From: Clytia hemisphaerica
Taxonomy: Eukaryota; Cnidaria; Hydrozoa; Leptothecata; Clytiidae
NCBI GenBank assembly: GCA_902728285.1
Contig: CACVBU010000784.1
Coordinates: 1,064,463 to 1,128,462, forward strand
DNA: 64,000 nucleotides
Direction of reading: 5' to 3'
The notes under the pieces were generated by a model, which was not told where the DNA came from, ran no database searches, and saw only the letters and a list, made by a program, of their open reading frames with translations. Numbering within the stretch: the stretch's first letter is position 1; the number at the start of each line of letters is the position of its first letter. The position numbers and the translations under genes are program-made. Below, one piece after another: positions 38,880 to 48,061 of this stretch.

Positions 38880-38952
38880 GTCGTACTGATCCTGACCCTA
38901 ACTGATCCTGACCCTAACTGATCCTGACCCTAACTGATCCTGACCCTAACCG
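38880..38952. repeat. 16-bp minisatellite (TGATCCTGACCCTAAC)
   Basis: Four to five tandem copies of TGATCCTGACCCTAAC are present. The ACCCTAAC word recalls telomeric repeats, but the period of 16 and the rest of the unit do not. Confidence 0.85.
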
Positions 38953-39442
38953 ATATAAATGATTTTCACCTGTACAGATTAAATAACAAAAAATCTGCTT
39001 TCACCCGTACAAAGGAGTCAGCACCGTTATACAGACAAATTCTGGAATGGCCTCCCCAAGTGCCAAGACAATATCAATAGCCCTGAAAAACAAATAAAAT
39101 AAAATAAACTTACATCCAAACACTCAGCCCCAAATCTTTCGATCCTAAAGAGATCCATGATATTTACTTTCAGTTCAGCTTTTTATTTTTTATTTCCTGG
39201 AGTCAGTGGTTGTTTACACTTAGTTAAGCACATGCACATGGAATAAACCATAATGGCGGTGTGTCAAAACGAAAGTGAAAGTAACCAAAAACGAAAAGTG
39301 TTTTCATTTTCCAGTATTTCAAAAATCGGGTTTTGAGTTTCCCCGATATGATTTAAGACGTAAGTGGACCCGAAGAGGCGGTCGCCGCGGTTGTCTCGTT
39401 GGGTCCAGCAGTGCCACATTATGGCGCGCGGAAGCGCCAATA

Positions 39443-39727
39443 AATACTATCTTGTTTAAAACAATACTATCTTTTTAAAACATACTATCTTCGTTTAAAA
39501 ACATACTATCTTTTTTTAAACAATACTATCTACGTTTAAAAACATACTATCTTTTTAAAACAATACTATCTTCGTTTAAAAACATACTATCTTTTTAAAA
39601 CAATACTATCTTCGTTTAAAAACATACTATCTTTTTAAAACGATACTATCTTCGTTTAAAAACATACTATCTTTTAAAAGAATACTTTGTTTTTTAAAAA
39701 CATACCATCTTCGTTTAAAAACATACG
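39443..39727. repeat. 40-bp minisatellite abutting the Polinton
   Basis: The unit contains ATACTATCTTCGTTTAAAAA followed by CATACTATCTTTTTAAAACA; landmarks recur every 40 bp at 39,541, 39,581 and 39,621. The array stops about 35 bp before the left end of the Polinton. Confidence 0.88.
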
Positions 39728-39761
39728 AGGCCCGGAAAACCCGAGTTACAAAAACTCGAGT

Positions 39762-40427
39762 AGAGATAGGTTTTGGAGCGACCTGGGACATCAAAAATTA
39801 TCGTAAAACTACCGCTTTAAATGAGGTGATTTTTAGGTCAAGAATTACTTAAAATTATCAAAAATTATCGTAAAATTACCGCTTTAAATGAGGTGGTTTT
39901 TAGGTCAAGAATTACTTAAAATTATCAAAAATTATCGTAAAATTACCGCTTCAAATGAGGTGTTTTTGAGGTCAAGAATTACTTAAAATTATCAAAAATT
40001 ATCGTAAAATTACCGCTTCAAATGAGGTGGTTTTTAGGTCAAGAATTATCTAAACTTATCGTAAAATTATCGCTTTAAATGAGGTGATTTTTAGGTTAAG
40101 AATTACTTAAAATTATCAAAAATTATCGTAAAATTACCGCTTTAAATGAGGTGATTTTTAGGTCAAGAATTACTTAAAATTATCAAAAATTATCGTAAAA
40201 TTACCGCTTTAAATGAGGTGTTTTTGAGGTCAAGAATTACTTAAAATTATCAAAAATTATCGTAAAATTACCGCTTTAAATGAGGTGGTTTTTAGGTCAA
40301 GAATTACCTAAACTTATCGTAAAATTATCGCTTTAAATGAGGTGTTTTTGAGGTCAAGAATTACTTAAAATTATCAAAAATTATCGTAAAATTATCGCTT
40401 TAAATGAGGTGTTTTTGAGGTCAAGAT
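39762..40427. repeat. Polinton left terminal inverted repeat (67-bp units)
   Basis: After 20-30 unique terminal bases, the repeat is a tandem array of a 67-bp unit containing AAATTATCGTAAAATTACCG, TTTAAATGAGGTG and AGGTCAAGAATTACTTAAAA. The landmark GGTCA recurs at about 39,836, 39,903 and 39,970. Some units are shortened by deletion. The array ends near 40,427. Confidence 0.92.
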
Positions 40428-40497
40428 TTTAGGTTGAAAACGGGGAAATTTTTGAGAATGAAAAATAAAAGTGGTCAAAAAAAATATATATAATAAA

Positions 40498-40815
40498 ATG
40501 GCTTGTACAGAATGTGGATGTGAAATTTTTGCTTATTGTAAGTATGTTGATAAGATTTGTAAATATCAAGGTGAGATTAATAAATTATATAAAAAGAGTC
40601 TTATTCAGAGAGCTAAAATAAAGAGATTAAAAATACAGCGTGATGAATTATTATCGCAAATTACGCATATGCTCGAAGAGATAAAATATTAGACAAGAAA
40701 ATACTTGTTTAATCATCGAGGTCTTCTTCCAATTGATCGGCGTACTGGAATACGTAAAAAGGGTGAAGAGAATACAGAAGCGCCAGATTGGTGGGAATCT
40801 AATGATGAAGATTAA
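40498..40815 (+). pseudogene. Left terminal Polinton gene, interrupted by TAG
   Basis: An ATG at 40498, preceded by TATAATAAA, opens a frame broken by TAG at 40690-40692. The same frame then continues to a TAA at 40813-40815. The product is homologous over its whole length to the right-end protein (58425-58081): a Cys-containing N-terminus, a basic segment IKRLKIQRDELL, and an acidic C-terminus with DWW and NDED. The TAG aligns with a Trp in the right-end copy, so it is most simply a single-base nonsense change. Suppression of the stop cannot be excluded. Function is unknown; the basic plus acidic layout and small size could suit nucleic-acid binding, which is inference only. Confidence 0.75.
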
Positions 40816-40855
40816 AAAAAGTGCAAGTTGGACTCAAAAAAACATATAATAAATG
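40803..40855. promoter_or_regulatory. 53-bp block identical (inverted) to 58041-58093
   Basis: The sequence spans the stop of the terminal gene, the word GTGCAAGTTGGACTC and the TATAATAAATG start of the polymerase gene. Its reverse complement is found without a single difference at 58041-58093, where it plays the same role before another gene. The adjoining coding sequences have diverged strongly, so the identity points to a shared promoter/terminator under constraint or to gene conversion. Confidence 0.85.
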
Positions 40856-43800
40856 GACAATTTAAAAAACCTGATGATGAAACAAACGCTTAAGGAATTG
40901 ATTGTAATAGCAAAAGCGGAAAACGTGCCTTATAGTGGTTTTAATAAGAGCACTTTAATAGATCGTATTCAACATTATCGCGATACTGTAGGCACGTTGT
41001 ATAGAGAGAGAAAAAGTAGCCTTAAAGCTATAGCAAAAGCAGAAAATATTACAGGTTATGGAGGTCTAAATAGAAGTAAATTAATCGATACAATTTTGTA
41101 TCATCGTAGAGTAGTTCAACCTCAAATTAAAGATCTGAGTAAACTTAGAAAATCAGAATTGGTTAAACTGGCTAAAAAGGAAGGATTGAAAGTTATTGGT
41201 GGAAAAAAGTCTCGTATAGCGCAGAATATTGCGACAAATAGAGTATCAAATAGAATCGGTTCAATGCAACGCATTGTGGAAGATGTTGCTAATAGTGAAG
41301 TCGTTGAATTAGCGTTGTCAAAGCGATTTAGACCTGAAGAAATAGAAGGCGCATTTGATGGTGGATATGTTAGATTTAGAAGTAAAGGTGTTGAAGAACA
41401 TCAAGGTGTTGTTAGTGTAGAGGAATATATACAACGTACAAGACATCATGTATTAAAAGTGTTAGAGGAGATGGTCAGACGAGGGGAAAGTTATAAAGTT
41501 CATTTGGAAATAGCAGTTTTGTTTAGAAGACGAGATGGAAGCGAAGAGACAACGAAAATGATATGGTCAAATCCACCAAATGTTATTATGGAAGGTTCTG
41601 ATTTAGAAGAAGTCTTAGATGAAATGCGAACGTCTTTGATGCAACAATATGAAAGGATAATTAACACAATGGAGGCGAGCGACTTTGTGTTTGTGCATGT
41701 AGTCGAGATGACGTACCATTGTCACAGGGTGGATTTGAATCGGGGAGGCTCATATATTGAGCTGCCTGATTGGGTAAAAAATAAGAAGTGTTGTATCAAT
41801 CCAAAAAATGAAGGTGATGATGAGTGTTTCAAGTGGGCTGTGACTGTTGCTTTACATCACGAGGAAATCAGAGTTCATCCTGAAAGAGTTTCAAAGATAA
41901 AGCCATATACTGATCGATATAATTGGAATGGTATCGATTTTCCAATACCAAATAATCAATGGAAGAAATTTGAAAATCAGAATTCTAACATTGCTTTAAA
42001 TGTACTTGTCATCGAAGGCGAGCTGAAAATAAGACAGGCATATATTTCAAAATATAATACTGAAAGATCTAAGTGTGTAGATTTGTTACTTATTCAGCAA
42101 GGTAACAAGAAGCATTATGTAGCGATTAAATCATTATCAGCTCTTTTTAGAAGTGTAACTTCAGATCACAATGGAGACTTTTACTGTCGCAATTGTTTAG
42201 GTAGTTTTCGAAGTAAAGATACTTTGGAAATACATATTCAAGCATGTAAGGATCATGATTTTTGTTATGTAAAGATGCCTGAGGAAGGTAAAAACATTTT
42301 AAGATATCAAGAAGGTTCTAAATCGATTAGAGTACCATTTGTGATTTATGCTGATACTGAATGTATACTTCAACCAATTCAAGGTGTACAAGATAGGGAA
42401 AATAAACCATCAACTCGCAATGTTGCAGAGCATGTAGGTTGTGGTGCAGCTATGTTAGTTAAATTTGCGCATGGTGAATATGAAAGGGCGTTTGAACAGT
42501 ATAGGGGAGAAGATGTAATCATGACGTTTTGTAAAACTTTAAAACGGCAAGTTGAGAGAGTGTTGAGATATAAACAGCGTAAAATGGAGCCTTTAACAGA
42601 TGAAGAAAAGGAACAATATAGAGATGCAAGAATGTGTCATCTTTGTAGAAAGGGTTTTCAAGTATCACAAAATATTAGAGATCGTAAGGTGCGTAATCAT
42701 TGTCACTATACTGGGAAATATCTTGGTCCAAGTCATAGTAGTTGTAATTTAGCTTATCGAATACCGAAACACGTGCCAGTAGTGTTTCACAATTTGAGCA
42801 ACTATGATGCACATATTATTATTCGAGAATTAGCTCAACAGTTTGATGTTGATGAAATGGAAGTTCTTGCAGAGAATACAGAGAAGTATATCAGTTTTTC
42901 GGTTCCAATTTATGTTGATGTTAGAGATAAGGATGGAAATATTGTAATGTATGAAGATAAGAATGGGAAAACGAGGAAGAAAACAAAGAAATGTATGTTG
43001 AGATTTATTGATAGTTGTCGATTTATGAAGGCTTCTTTAAGTAGTTTGGTGGATAATCTTGTTGGTACAAATACGGATGGTATCAAGTGTTGTGAAGAAA
43101 AAGATGTAGAGCTTGTGGAAATAGATACCAATTATATAGCAAGATTTGAGTGTGAAGAATGTAAAAGCATTAAGACAAGACAATTAAATCGGGAAGCCAT
43201 AGAAAAAAGTTTTAGCAATTTACATAGTCGATGTGTTAACGACGATCATTTTAGATTGTTTTTACGTAAAGGTGTATATCCTTATGAATACATGGATAGT
43301 TTTGAGAGATTTAAAGAGGTAGGTTTACCTGAAAAACAAGCGTTTTATAGCCATTTGAATTTGAGTGATATATCAGATAGAGATTATCAACATGCTGTGA
43401 AGGTATATGATGCGTTAGAATGTAGAGATTTGGGGGATTTTCATGATTGTTATTTATGGAGCGATGTTTTGTTATTAGCAGATGTTTTTGAAAATTTTCG
43501 AGATACATGTCAAGAAAAATATGGGTTAGATCCAGCTCATTTTTATTCTGCGCCAGGTTTGGCTTGGATAGCAGCTTTGAAACTTACTGGAGTTCAACTT
43601 GAATTATTGACTGACAAAGACATGCTGTTGATGTTTGAGAAAGGTATTCGAGGAGGACTATGTCAAGTGATGATGCATTATGCTCAAGCAAATAATAAAT
43701 ATATGAGAAAACAGTATAATGAAAGAGAAGAGTCATCATATATGATGTATGTCGATGCGAATAATTTATACGGTTGGGCAATGTCTAAAAAGTTGCCAAC

Positions 43801-45079
43801 AGGTGGTTTTGAATGGGTGGAAGATCCTGATAGCATAGATGTTTTGAATCATAAAAGTGATGACGATGATATTGGATATGTATTAGAAGTGGATGTTGAA
43901 TATCCCAAGAAGTTAAGCAAGCAACATAATGAGCTTCCATTTTTACCTGAGAAGATGAAATTTGGAAAAGTTGAAAAATTGGCATGCAATTTGTTTGATA
44001 AGGAACGATATGTAGTTCATATAGATTTTTTAAAACAGGCTATGGAACATGGATTAGTATTAAAAAAGGTATATAGAGCAATTTCATTTCAACAAGAAGC
44101 CTGGCTGGAACCATATATTAGCTTTAATACAAAGATGCGCGGACAAGCTAAAAATGATTTTGAGAAAGATTTTTTTAAGCTTATGAATAATAGCATGTTT
44201 GGTAAAACAATGGAGAATGTTCGTGAACATAAGAATATCAAGTTAGTTAATAGCGAAAGAAAGCGCAAAATGTATGCTTCTAAGGTAAATTATAAGAGTA
44301 CTGTGCGCTTTACCGACAAGTTTGTGGCCATGAACATGAGGCGGAATAAGGTTGTTATGAATAAGCCGGTATATCTTGGTTCGGCGATTCTAGATTTGAG
44401 TAAGATTGTAATGTATGAATTTCATTATGATTATATTAAGCCAAAATATGAAGGAGCAGCAAAGTTAATGTACATGGATACAGATTCGTTTGTTTATCAT
44501 GTTAAGACAGAAGATATTTATAGAGATATTGCTGGAGATGTAGAAAATAGATTTGACACAAGCAATTATTTTAAAGTTGATGATCAGAATAACGCTAAAT
44601 ATCGGCCACTTGAGGTAGGAAAAAATAAGAAAGTGTTAGGTAAAATGAAAGATGAACTTGGTGGTAAAATCATGACAGAATTTGTAGCTCTTAGACCAAA
44701 AATGTATGCGTATCAGAAGCTTGATGGAGGAGTTGACAAAAAGTGTAAAGGTACGAAAAAGTGTGTAGTGAAAAAAAGAATTTCATTTGAAGACTATAAA
44801 AATGTGTATGAAACAGGAAAAATTCAGTATAGAACACAGCAGCGTTTTGTTAGTGAAAAGCATCGAGTTTACACACAGTCTGTGCGAAAAGTAGCGTTAA
44901 GCGCAGACGATGATAAAAGAATACAAGATGGGAATCAAACGTGGGCTTATGGAACTTCAGTCGGTATAATATGTAGAGATGAGTTAGAAGTTAAAACTTG
45001 GCATCCTAATCGTGCATATGAATGGTGTTTTGATGAAGATCAGAAACGAGAAGTTACAGATCTTGACTGCCTATTATGA
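40853..45079 (+). CDS. Protein-primed family B DNA polymerase (Polinton POLB)
   Basis: This intact 1408-residue protein would replicate the element by protein priming. Three HeH/SAP-like DNA-binding repeats occupy about residues 10-125 (for example LKELIVIAKAENVPYSG). A C2H2-like finger is at about 445-465 (CRNCLGSF...HIQAC). Exonuclease motifs are ExoI YADTE near 500, ExoII HNLSNYDAH near 646 and ExoIII YLWSDVLLLAD near 866. A CHLC...HCHYTGKYLG...SSCN module resembling an endonuclease VII-type zinc fold lies between ExoI and ExoII at about 594-630. Polymerase motifs are A (YVDANNLYG, near 965), B (KLMNNSMFGKTMENV, near 1110) and C (YMDTDSF, near 1205). All expected catalytic acidic residues are present. 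The start follows a TATAATAAATG box. The length is typical of large metazoan Polinton polymerases. Confidence 0.97.
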   Translation: MDNLKNLMMKQTLKELIVIAKAENVPYSGFNKSTLIDRIQHYRDTVGTLYRERKSSLKAIAKAENITGYGGLNRSKLIDTILYHRRVVQPQIKDLSKLRKSELVKLAKKEGLKVIGGKKSRIAQNIATNRVSNRIGSMQRIVEDVANSEVVELALSKRFRPEEIEGAFDGGYVRFRSKGVEEHQGVVSVEEYIQRTRHHVLKVLEEMVRRGESYKVHLEIAVLFRRRDGSEETTKMIWSNPPNVIMEGSDLEEVLDEMRTSLMQQYERIINTMEASDFVFVHVVEMTYHCHRVDLNRGGSYIELPDWVKNKKCCINPKNEGDDECFKWAVTVALHHEEIRVHPERVSKIKPYTDRYNWNGIDFPIPNNQWKKFENQNSNIALNVLVIEGELKIRQAYISKYNTERSKCVDLLLIQQGNKKHYVAIKSLSALFRSVTSDHNGDFYCRNCLGSFRSKDTLEIHIQACKDHDFCYVKMPEEGKNILRYQEGSKSIRVPFVIYADTECILQPIQGVQDRENKPSTRNVAEHVGCGAAMLVKFAHGEYERAFEQYRGEDVIMTFCKTLKRQVERVLRYKQRKMEPLTDEEKEQYRDARMCHLCRKGFQVSQNIRDRKVRNHCHYTGKYLGPSHSSCNLAYRIPKHVPVVFHNLSNYDAHIIIRELAQQFDVDEMEVLAENTEKYISFSVPIYVDVRDKDGNIVMYEDKNGKTRKKTKKCMLRFIDSCRFMKASLSSLVDNLVGTNTDGIKCCEEKDVELVEIDTNYIARFECEECKSIKTRQLNREAIEKSFSNLHSRCVNDDHFRLFLRKGVYPYEYMDSFERFKEVGLPEKQAFYSHLNLSDISDRDYQHAVKVYDALECRDLGDFHDCYLWSDVLLLADVFENFRDTCQEKYGLDPAHFYSAPGLAWIAALKLTGVQLELLTDKDMLLMFEKGIRGGLCQVMMHYAQANNKYMRKQYNEREESSYMMYVDANNLYGWAMSKKLPTGGFEWVEDPDSIDVLNHKSDDDDIGYVLEVDVEYPKKLSKQHNELPFLPEKMKFGKVEKLACNLFDKERYVVHIDFLKQAMEHGLVLKKVYRAISFQQEAWLEPYISFNTKMRGQAKNDFEKDFFKLMNNSMFGKTMENVREHKNIKLVNSERKRKMYASKVNYKSTVRFTDKFVAMNMRRNKVVMNKPVYLGSAILDLSKIVMYEFHYDYIKPKYEGAAKLMYMDTDSFVYHVKTEDIYRDIAGDVENRFDTSNYFKVDDQNNAKYRPLEVGKNKKVLGKMKDELGGKIMTEFVALRPKMYAYQKLDGGVDKKCKGTKKCVVKKRISFEDYKNVYETGKIQYRTQQRFVSEKHRVYTQSVRKVALSADDDKRIQDGNQTWAYGTSVGIICRDELEVKTWHPNRAYEWCFDEDQKREVTDLDCLL

Positions 45080-45108
45080 TAAGAGATATGTTTTTGAAGA
45101 TGGGATTC

Positions 45109-45125
45109 ACACAAGGCCTTTGTGT
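45109..45125. terminator. Hairpin 30 nt after the polymerase stop
   Basis: ACACAA-GGCCT-TTGTGT forms a perfect 6-bp stem with a 5-nt loop, just downstream of the polymerase gene. Confidence 0.35.
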
Positions 45126-45247
45126 TAAAATTGCACTAAATAGAGAAGGGATAACTACGCTTACAAGAGGTATGTCAGTATGAAAAAAAAGAAGCTATTT
45201 CAGAAGGAGCAACTCATTAACTTATTTTAAACTGCTTTATAGTTAAT

Positions 45248-45280
45248 TAATTAGTGAATAGTAGAAAAATTCACTAATTA
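45248..45280. terminator. 11-bp-stem hairpin downstream of POLB
   Basis: TAATTAGTGAA (45248-45258) and TTCACTAATTA (45270-45280) are perfect inverted repeats separated by 11 nt. Confidence 0.5.
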
Positions 45281-46227
45281 GTTACAAGTCATTAAATAGA
45301 TTGTCAACTTCCGGAAGTAATTTTTTATGATAAGACACAAATAGGGTGAAAATATTGGTTTTTAAATGAGGCTAGTGATCAAGTGGTTAGAGAGGCAACT
45401 TTCATTCGAGGAAAGAGAAAAATTCCCTGAGAAGATAGAAAAACCCATGTGACATTTTTACAAACCACAAGCGAAAAACAAAGCAAAACTGTTTTGATGT
45501 AATAATTGAGCGAATATAGAGTAATTTGGTGGTAAAAATCAGATTCTAGAGTGGTGTATGGCTCTCTTCATCTCGATAAAAATCCACCCCTGGGGCGCTG
45601 AGTAGACTGGCCTACACCCACGAAATGACTGCGCCCCAGGTAGTAATCAGCGAACCAAACGGCCTCTGAAAGTTGTCACAAAAAGTGGCTTCGTTAATGC
45701 GTAGTAAGTTCAAGATTACAAAAAGCTGTCGAGTCAGTTCAAAACTCAAAAAATGAGCGGAAAAAGTGTTAGAAAGTTGAAGATGGTACCATCGACAACG
45801 CTTGGTAATTGTGTAAGAGTTCACATCAAAAACTCAAAAACAGACGGAGATTGTGTAAGAGTTCACATCAAAACTCAAAACAACTGCTGATTCAAGAATG
45901 TGAAGAGTACACATCAAAACTCAAAAATGAGCGGTCAAAGTGTCGGAAAGTTGAAGATGGCGCCATCGACAACGCTTGGGAGACTGACAGACCAAACTGG
46001 GTATAAAATAGCATGATAAGCTGATCTCACCGACAGAGATTGACAGTTGAAGTCTGGGTATAAAATAGCATGATAAGCTGGTCTCTACAAAAACCACTGG
46101 GGTTCTCGGGTGACGACTCGAGTTTTGTCTATTTAAATAAAAAATGATATTAGAGTTATGTTTAATTTTTCCCTTATACTTAACAATATTTGTAATTTTT
46201 TATCGATTTCGCAATATAATAAAGATC

Positions 46228-46743
46228 ATGAGTGATATTGATGAAATTTTATGTGTTGAAAATGATAATTCTGAAGAGGTCCCAGTTTCTAATAATAAGC
46301 GAGATTTTTTAATTCAACTTATACATCAAGGTAAAGCTAATAAACTTCCTGGAAAGACACCGTGGACTATACCAAGAATTCGAAAAGCTTCAGACTCGAT
46401 AATAGAAAACTTACACAATAAGTATCATCAAAATATTCAACAACACAAGGCGGAGAAAACAGGAAAAGCCGTCTCTGCTCACGCTATAAATTTGTATTCG
46501 AAGAGTGTTTCTAAATTTTTACTAATAAACAATGTAGATCAGCTTCGCAAAGATATTGACGAGGATCCCATTATAAAAGAAAGTATGGCGGATGTAGGGG
46601 CTTTGCTTGTTGGAACGTTTGGTCGATATTTAACTCCTGTTTTGATCGCAGCACATACAGCGAATCATGTTGAAGGTTTTGCAAAAACTGAAAAAGTGAT
46701 GTTAGTTGAGGATAAAATTGAGAATAAACATGACGATGACTGA
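46228..46743 (+). CDS. Unrecognised Polinton protein, 171 aa
   Basis: I choose the ATG at 46228 because it follows TATAATAAAGATC, matching the initiator box of other genes in the element. An upstream ATG at 46144 would add 28 hydrophobic residues and has a poorer match. The protein has an acidic N-terminus, a region KLPGKTPWTIPRIRKASDSI, a basic helical middle and a C-terminal stretch DVGALLVGTFGRYLTPVLIA with moderate hydrophobicity. I do not recognise the family. The stop overlaps the next gene by 14 nt, suggesting linked expression. Confidence 0.65.
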   Translation: MSDIDEILCVENDNSEEVPVSNNKRDFLIQLIHQGKANKLPGKTPWTIPRIRKASDSIIENLHNKYHQNIQQHKAEKTGKAVSAHAINLYSKSVSKFLLINNVDQLRKDIDEDPIIKESMADVGALLVGTFGRYLTPVLIAAHTANHVEGFAKTEKVMLVEDKIENKHDDD

Positions 46744-46954
46744 TAATGAAATTTATACGTGTGATCATTGCGGAGATAGATTTTTTGGATTTGCGATTAA
46801 TCCACATGATGAGTGGGAATTTCAAGGTATTACAGAACTTGAAGGTGTGGATGTGATTTGCAGAGGCTGCATATATGAAATATTATATAAATATTACCGC
46901 GAAAAAATATGGGATATAAAAGACTGTATTGACAGAATGAATGCGTGGATATGA
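46730..46954 (+). CDS. Small zinc-ribbon-like Polinton protein, 74 aa
   Basis: The ATG at 46730 follows AATAAAC and overlaps the end of the upstream gene. The protein has CDHC near residue 11 and CRGC near residue 44, a possible four-cysteine zinc site, followed by a Tyr/Lys-rich helix. The function is unknown. Its 3' part is partially duplicated immediately downstream (about 46,942-47,012). Confidence 0.65.
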   Translation: MTMTDNEIYTCDHCGDRFFGFAINPHDEWEFQGITELEGVDVICRGCIYEILYKYYREKIWDIKDCIDRMNAWI

Positions 46955-47012
46955 TTTGCAGAGGCTGCATATATGAAATATTACCGCGAAAAAGTATGGG
47001 CTATCGAAAACT
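46942..47012. pseudogene. Partial tandem duplicate of the zinc-ribbon gene 3' end
   Basis: GTGGATATGATTTGCAGAGG and the following CTGCATATATGAAATATTAC repeat bases from about 46,850-46,925 with a 12-bp deletion and a few changes. The duplicate lacks a start and the CDHC half. Confidence 0.7.
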
Positions 47013-47033
47013 GTTTTGAGAACTGGTATTTTT

Positions 47034-47064
47034 TTTTTTGTGTATAAAAAATATACACAAAAAA
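47034..47064. terminator. 13-bp-stem hairpin upstream of integrase
   Basis: TTTTTTGTGTATA and TATACACAAAAAA are perfect inverted repeats around a 5-A loop, lying between the zinc-ribbon gene and the integrase start box. Confidence 0.55.
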
Positions 47065-47077
47065 TCTCCTATAATAA

Positions 47078-48061
47078 ATGAATACTGATGAGAAACTAAG
47101 CGAGATCTACTATCAGACAGAAAATTTATGGATAGGTAGAAAAGCTGAAAAAATGTTAAAAAAAGAGTCTGGACTTTCCTTAAAAATTGTGAGACTTTGG
47201 CTGGCAATGCAAGCTCTTTGGCAAATACATTTACCCAGGCCTAAAAAGATAAAGTATGCCCATTTTTACGTAACGAAACCAAACAAAATTCACCAGGCTG
47301 ACTTGTTATATTTACCTCATGACAAGGTATATCAAAATACGTATAAATACGCTTTAAATGTCATTGACATCGCTTCAGGATATGCAGCGAGTAGACCTTT
47401 ACGCACGAAAAAGGCGAAGGAAGTCGCGGAAATGTTTAAAGACATTTATAGAAAGGGACCGTTGAAATATCCAGAAGAACTCCATGTCGACTCAGGAACC
47501 GAGTTTAAGGGTGAAGTTTTAAAGCTGATGAAAGGCAACAACGTTCCTGTGAAAAGTGTGGTTACAAAATATCATCACAGTTTTACCGCTTTTGTAGAAA
47601 ATTTTAATAAGCTATTAGCTATGATGCTGTTTAAACCTCAAGACGCACAAGAGTTGCAAAGTGAGAAAGATTCGAAAATTTGGGTGAAATATTTACAAAA
47701 ATGTGTGACAAAATTGAACAATAGGAAGCTTGATCGCACTAAAATGACACCTAGCAAAGCTATTAAGTTAGAGAATGTAGAGTTGAAAATAAAGCCGTAT
47801 GAACCGGAAGATGTTGCTTCTGTTGATGGTTTATATCGACATTTGCTTGAGCCTGGAGAGGAAAATAGCGATACCAAAAGGCGTGCAACTGATAATAACT
47901 GGTCAAGAAAAACGTTTAGGTTAGATCGAGTTATAGAAAATTCTGGTCAGCGAGTTTTGTATTATCTTGCAGACGGGCCTGAAAGAGCTTTTGTACGAGA
48001 GGAATTGATGTTAATACCTGAAGATACTGAATTACCTCCTGAACGAGTGAAAGAGTGGTGA
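47078..48061 (+). CDS. DDE (rve) integrase
   Basis: This intact 327-residue retroviral-type integrase would insert the element into host DNA. The catalytic triad is D75 (HQADLLYLP), D138 (LHVDSGTEFKG) and E174 (AFVENFNKLL), with the classic 35-residue spacing between the second Asp and the Glu. An N-terminal helical segment precedes the core; no HHCC zinc finger is obvious. The C-terminal part (about 280-320, with WSRKTFRLDRVI and ADGPERAFVREEL) looks like the chromodomain/SH3-like tail common in Polinton integrases. Start box: CTATAATAAATG. The frame continues open after the TGA for another 83 codons as a Bro-like remnant (next entry). Confidence 0.96.
   Translation: MNTDEKLSEIYYQTENLWIGRKAEKMLKKESGLSLKIVRLWLAMQALWQIHLPRPKKIKYAHFYVTKPNKIHQADLLYLPHDKVYQNTYKYALNVIDIASGYAASRPLRTKKAKEVAEMFKDIYRKGPLKYPEELHVDSGTEFKGEVLKLMKGNNVPVKSVVTKYHHSFTAFVENFNKLLAMMLFKPQDAQELQSEKDSKIWVKYLQKCVTKLNNRKLDRTKMTPSKAIKLENVELKIKPYEPEDVASVDGLYRHLLEPGEENSDTKRRATDNNWSRKTFRLDRVIENSGQRVLYYLADGPERAFVREELMLIPEDTELPPERVKEW

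Larger units (their letters stand above)
45080..46227. other. 1.1-kb non-coding region with direct repeats and hairpins
   Basis: This is the longest gap in the Polinton core. It has two hairpins (45109-45125 and 45248-45280), a GC-capped foldback at about 45,588-45,642 (CTGGGGCGC...GCGCCCCAG), and a set of direct repeats: GTTCACATCAAAACTCAAAA-type words (45818-45925), GTTGAAGATGG...CCATCGACAACGCTTGG (45776 and 45949), and GGGTATAAAATAGCATGATA AGCTG (about 45,998 and 46,051). No open frame of note is present. It could hold a control region or be eroded coding sequence. Confidence 0.6.

Noticed and set aside
38880..38952. Interstitial telomere repeat
   Set aside because: The ACCCTAAC word is part of a 16-bp unit and does not form a 6-bp telomeric array.
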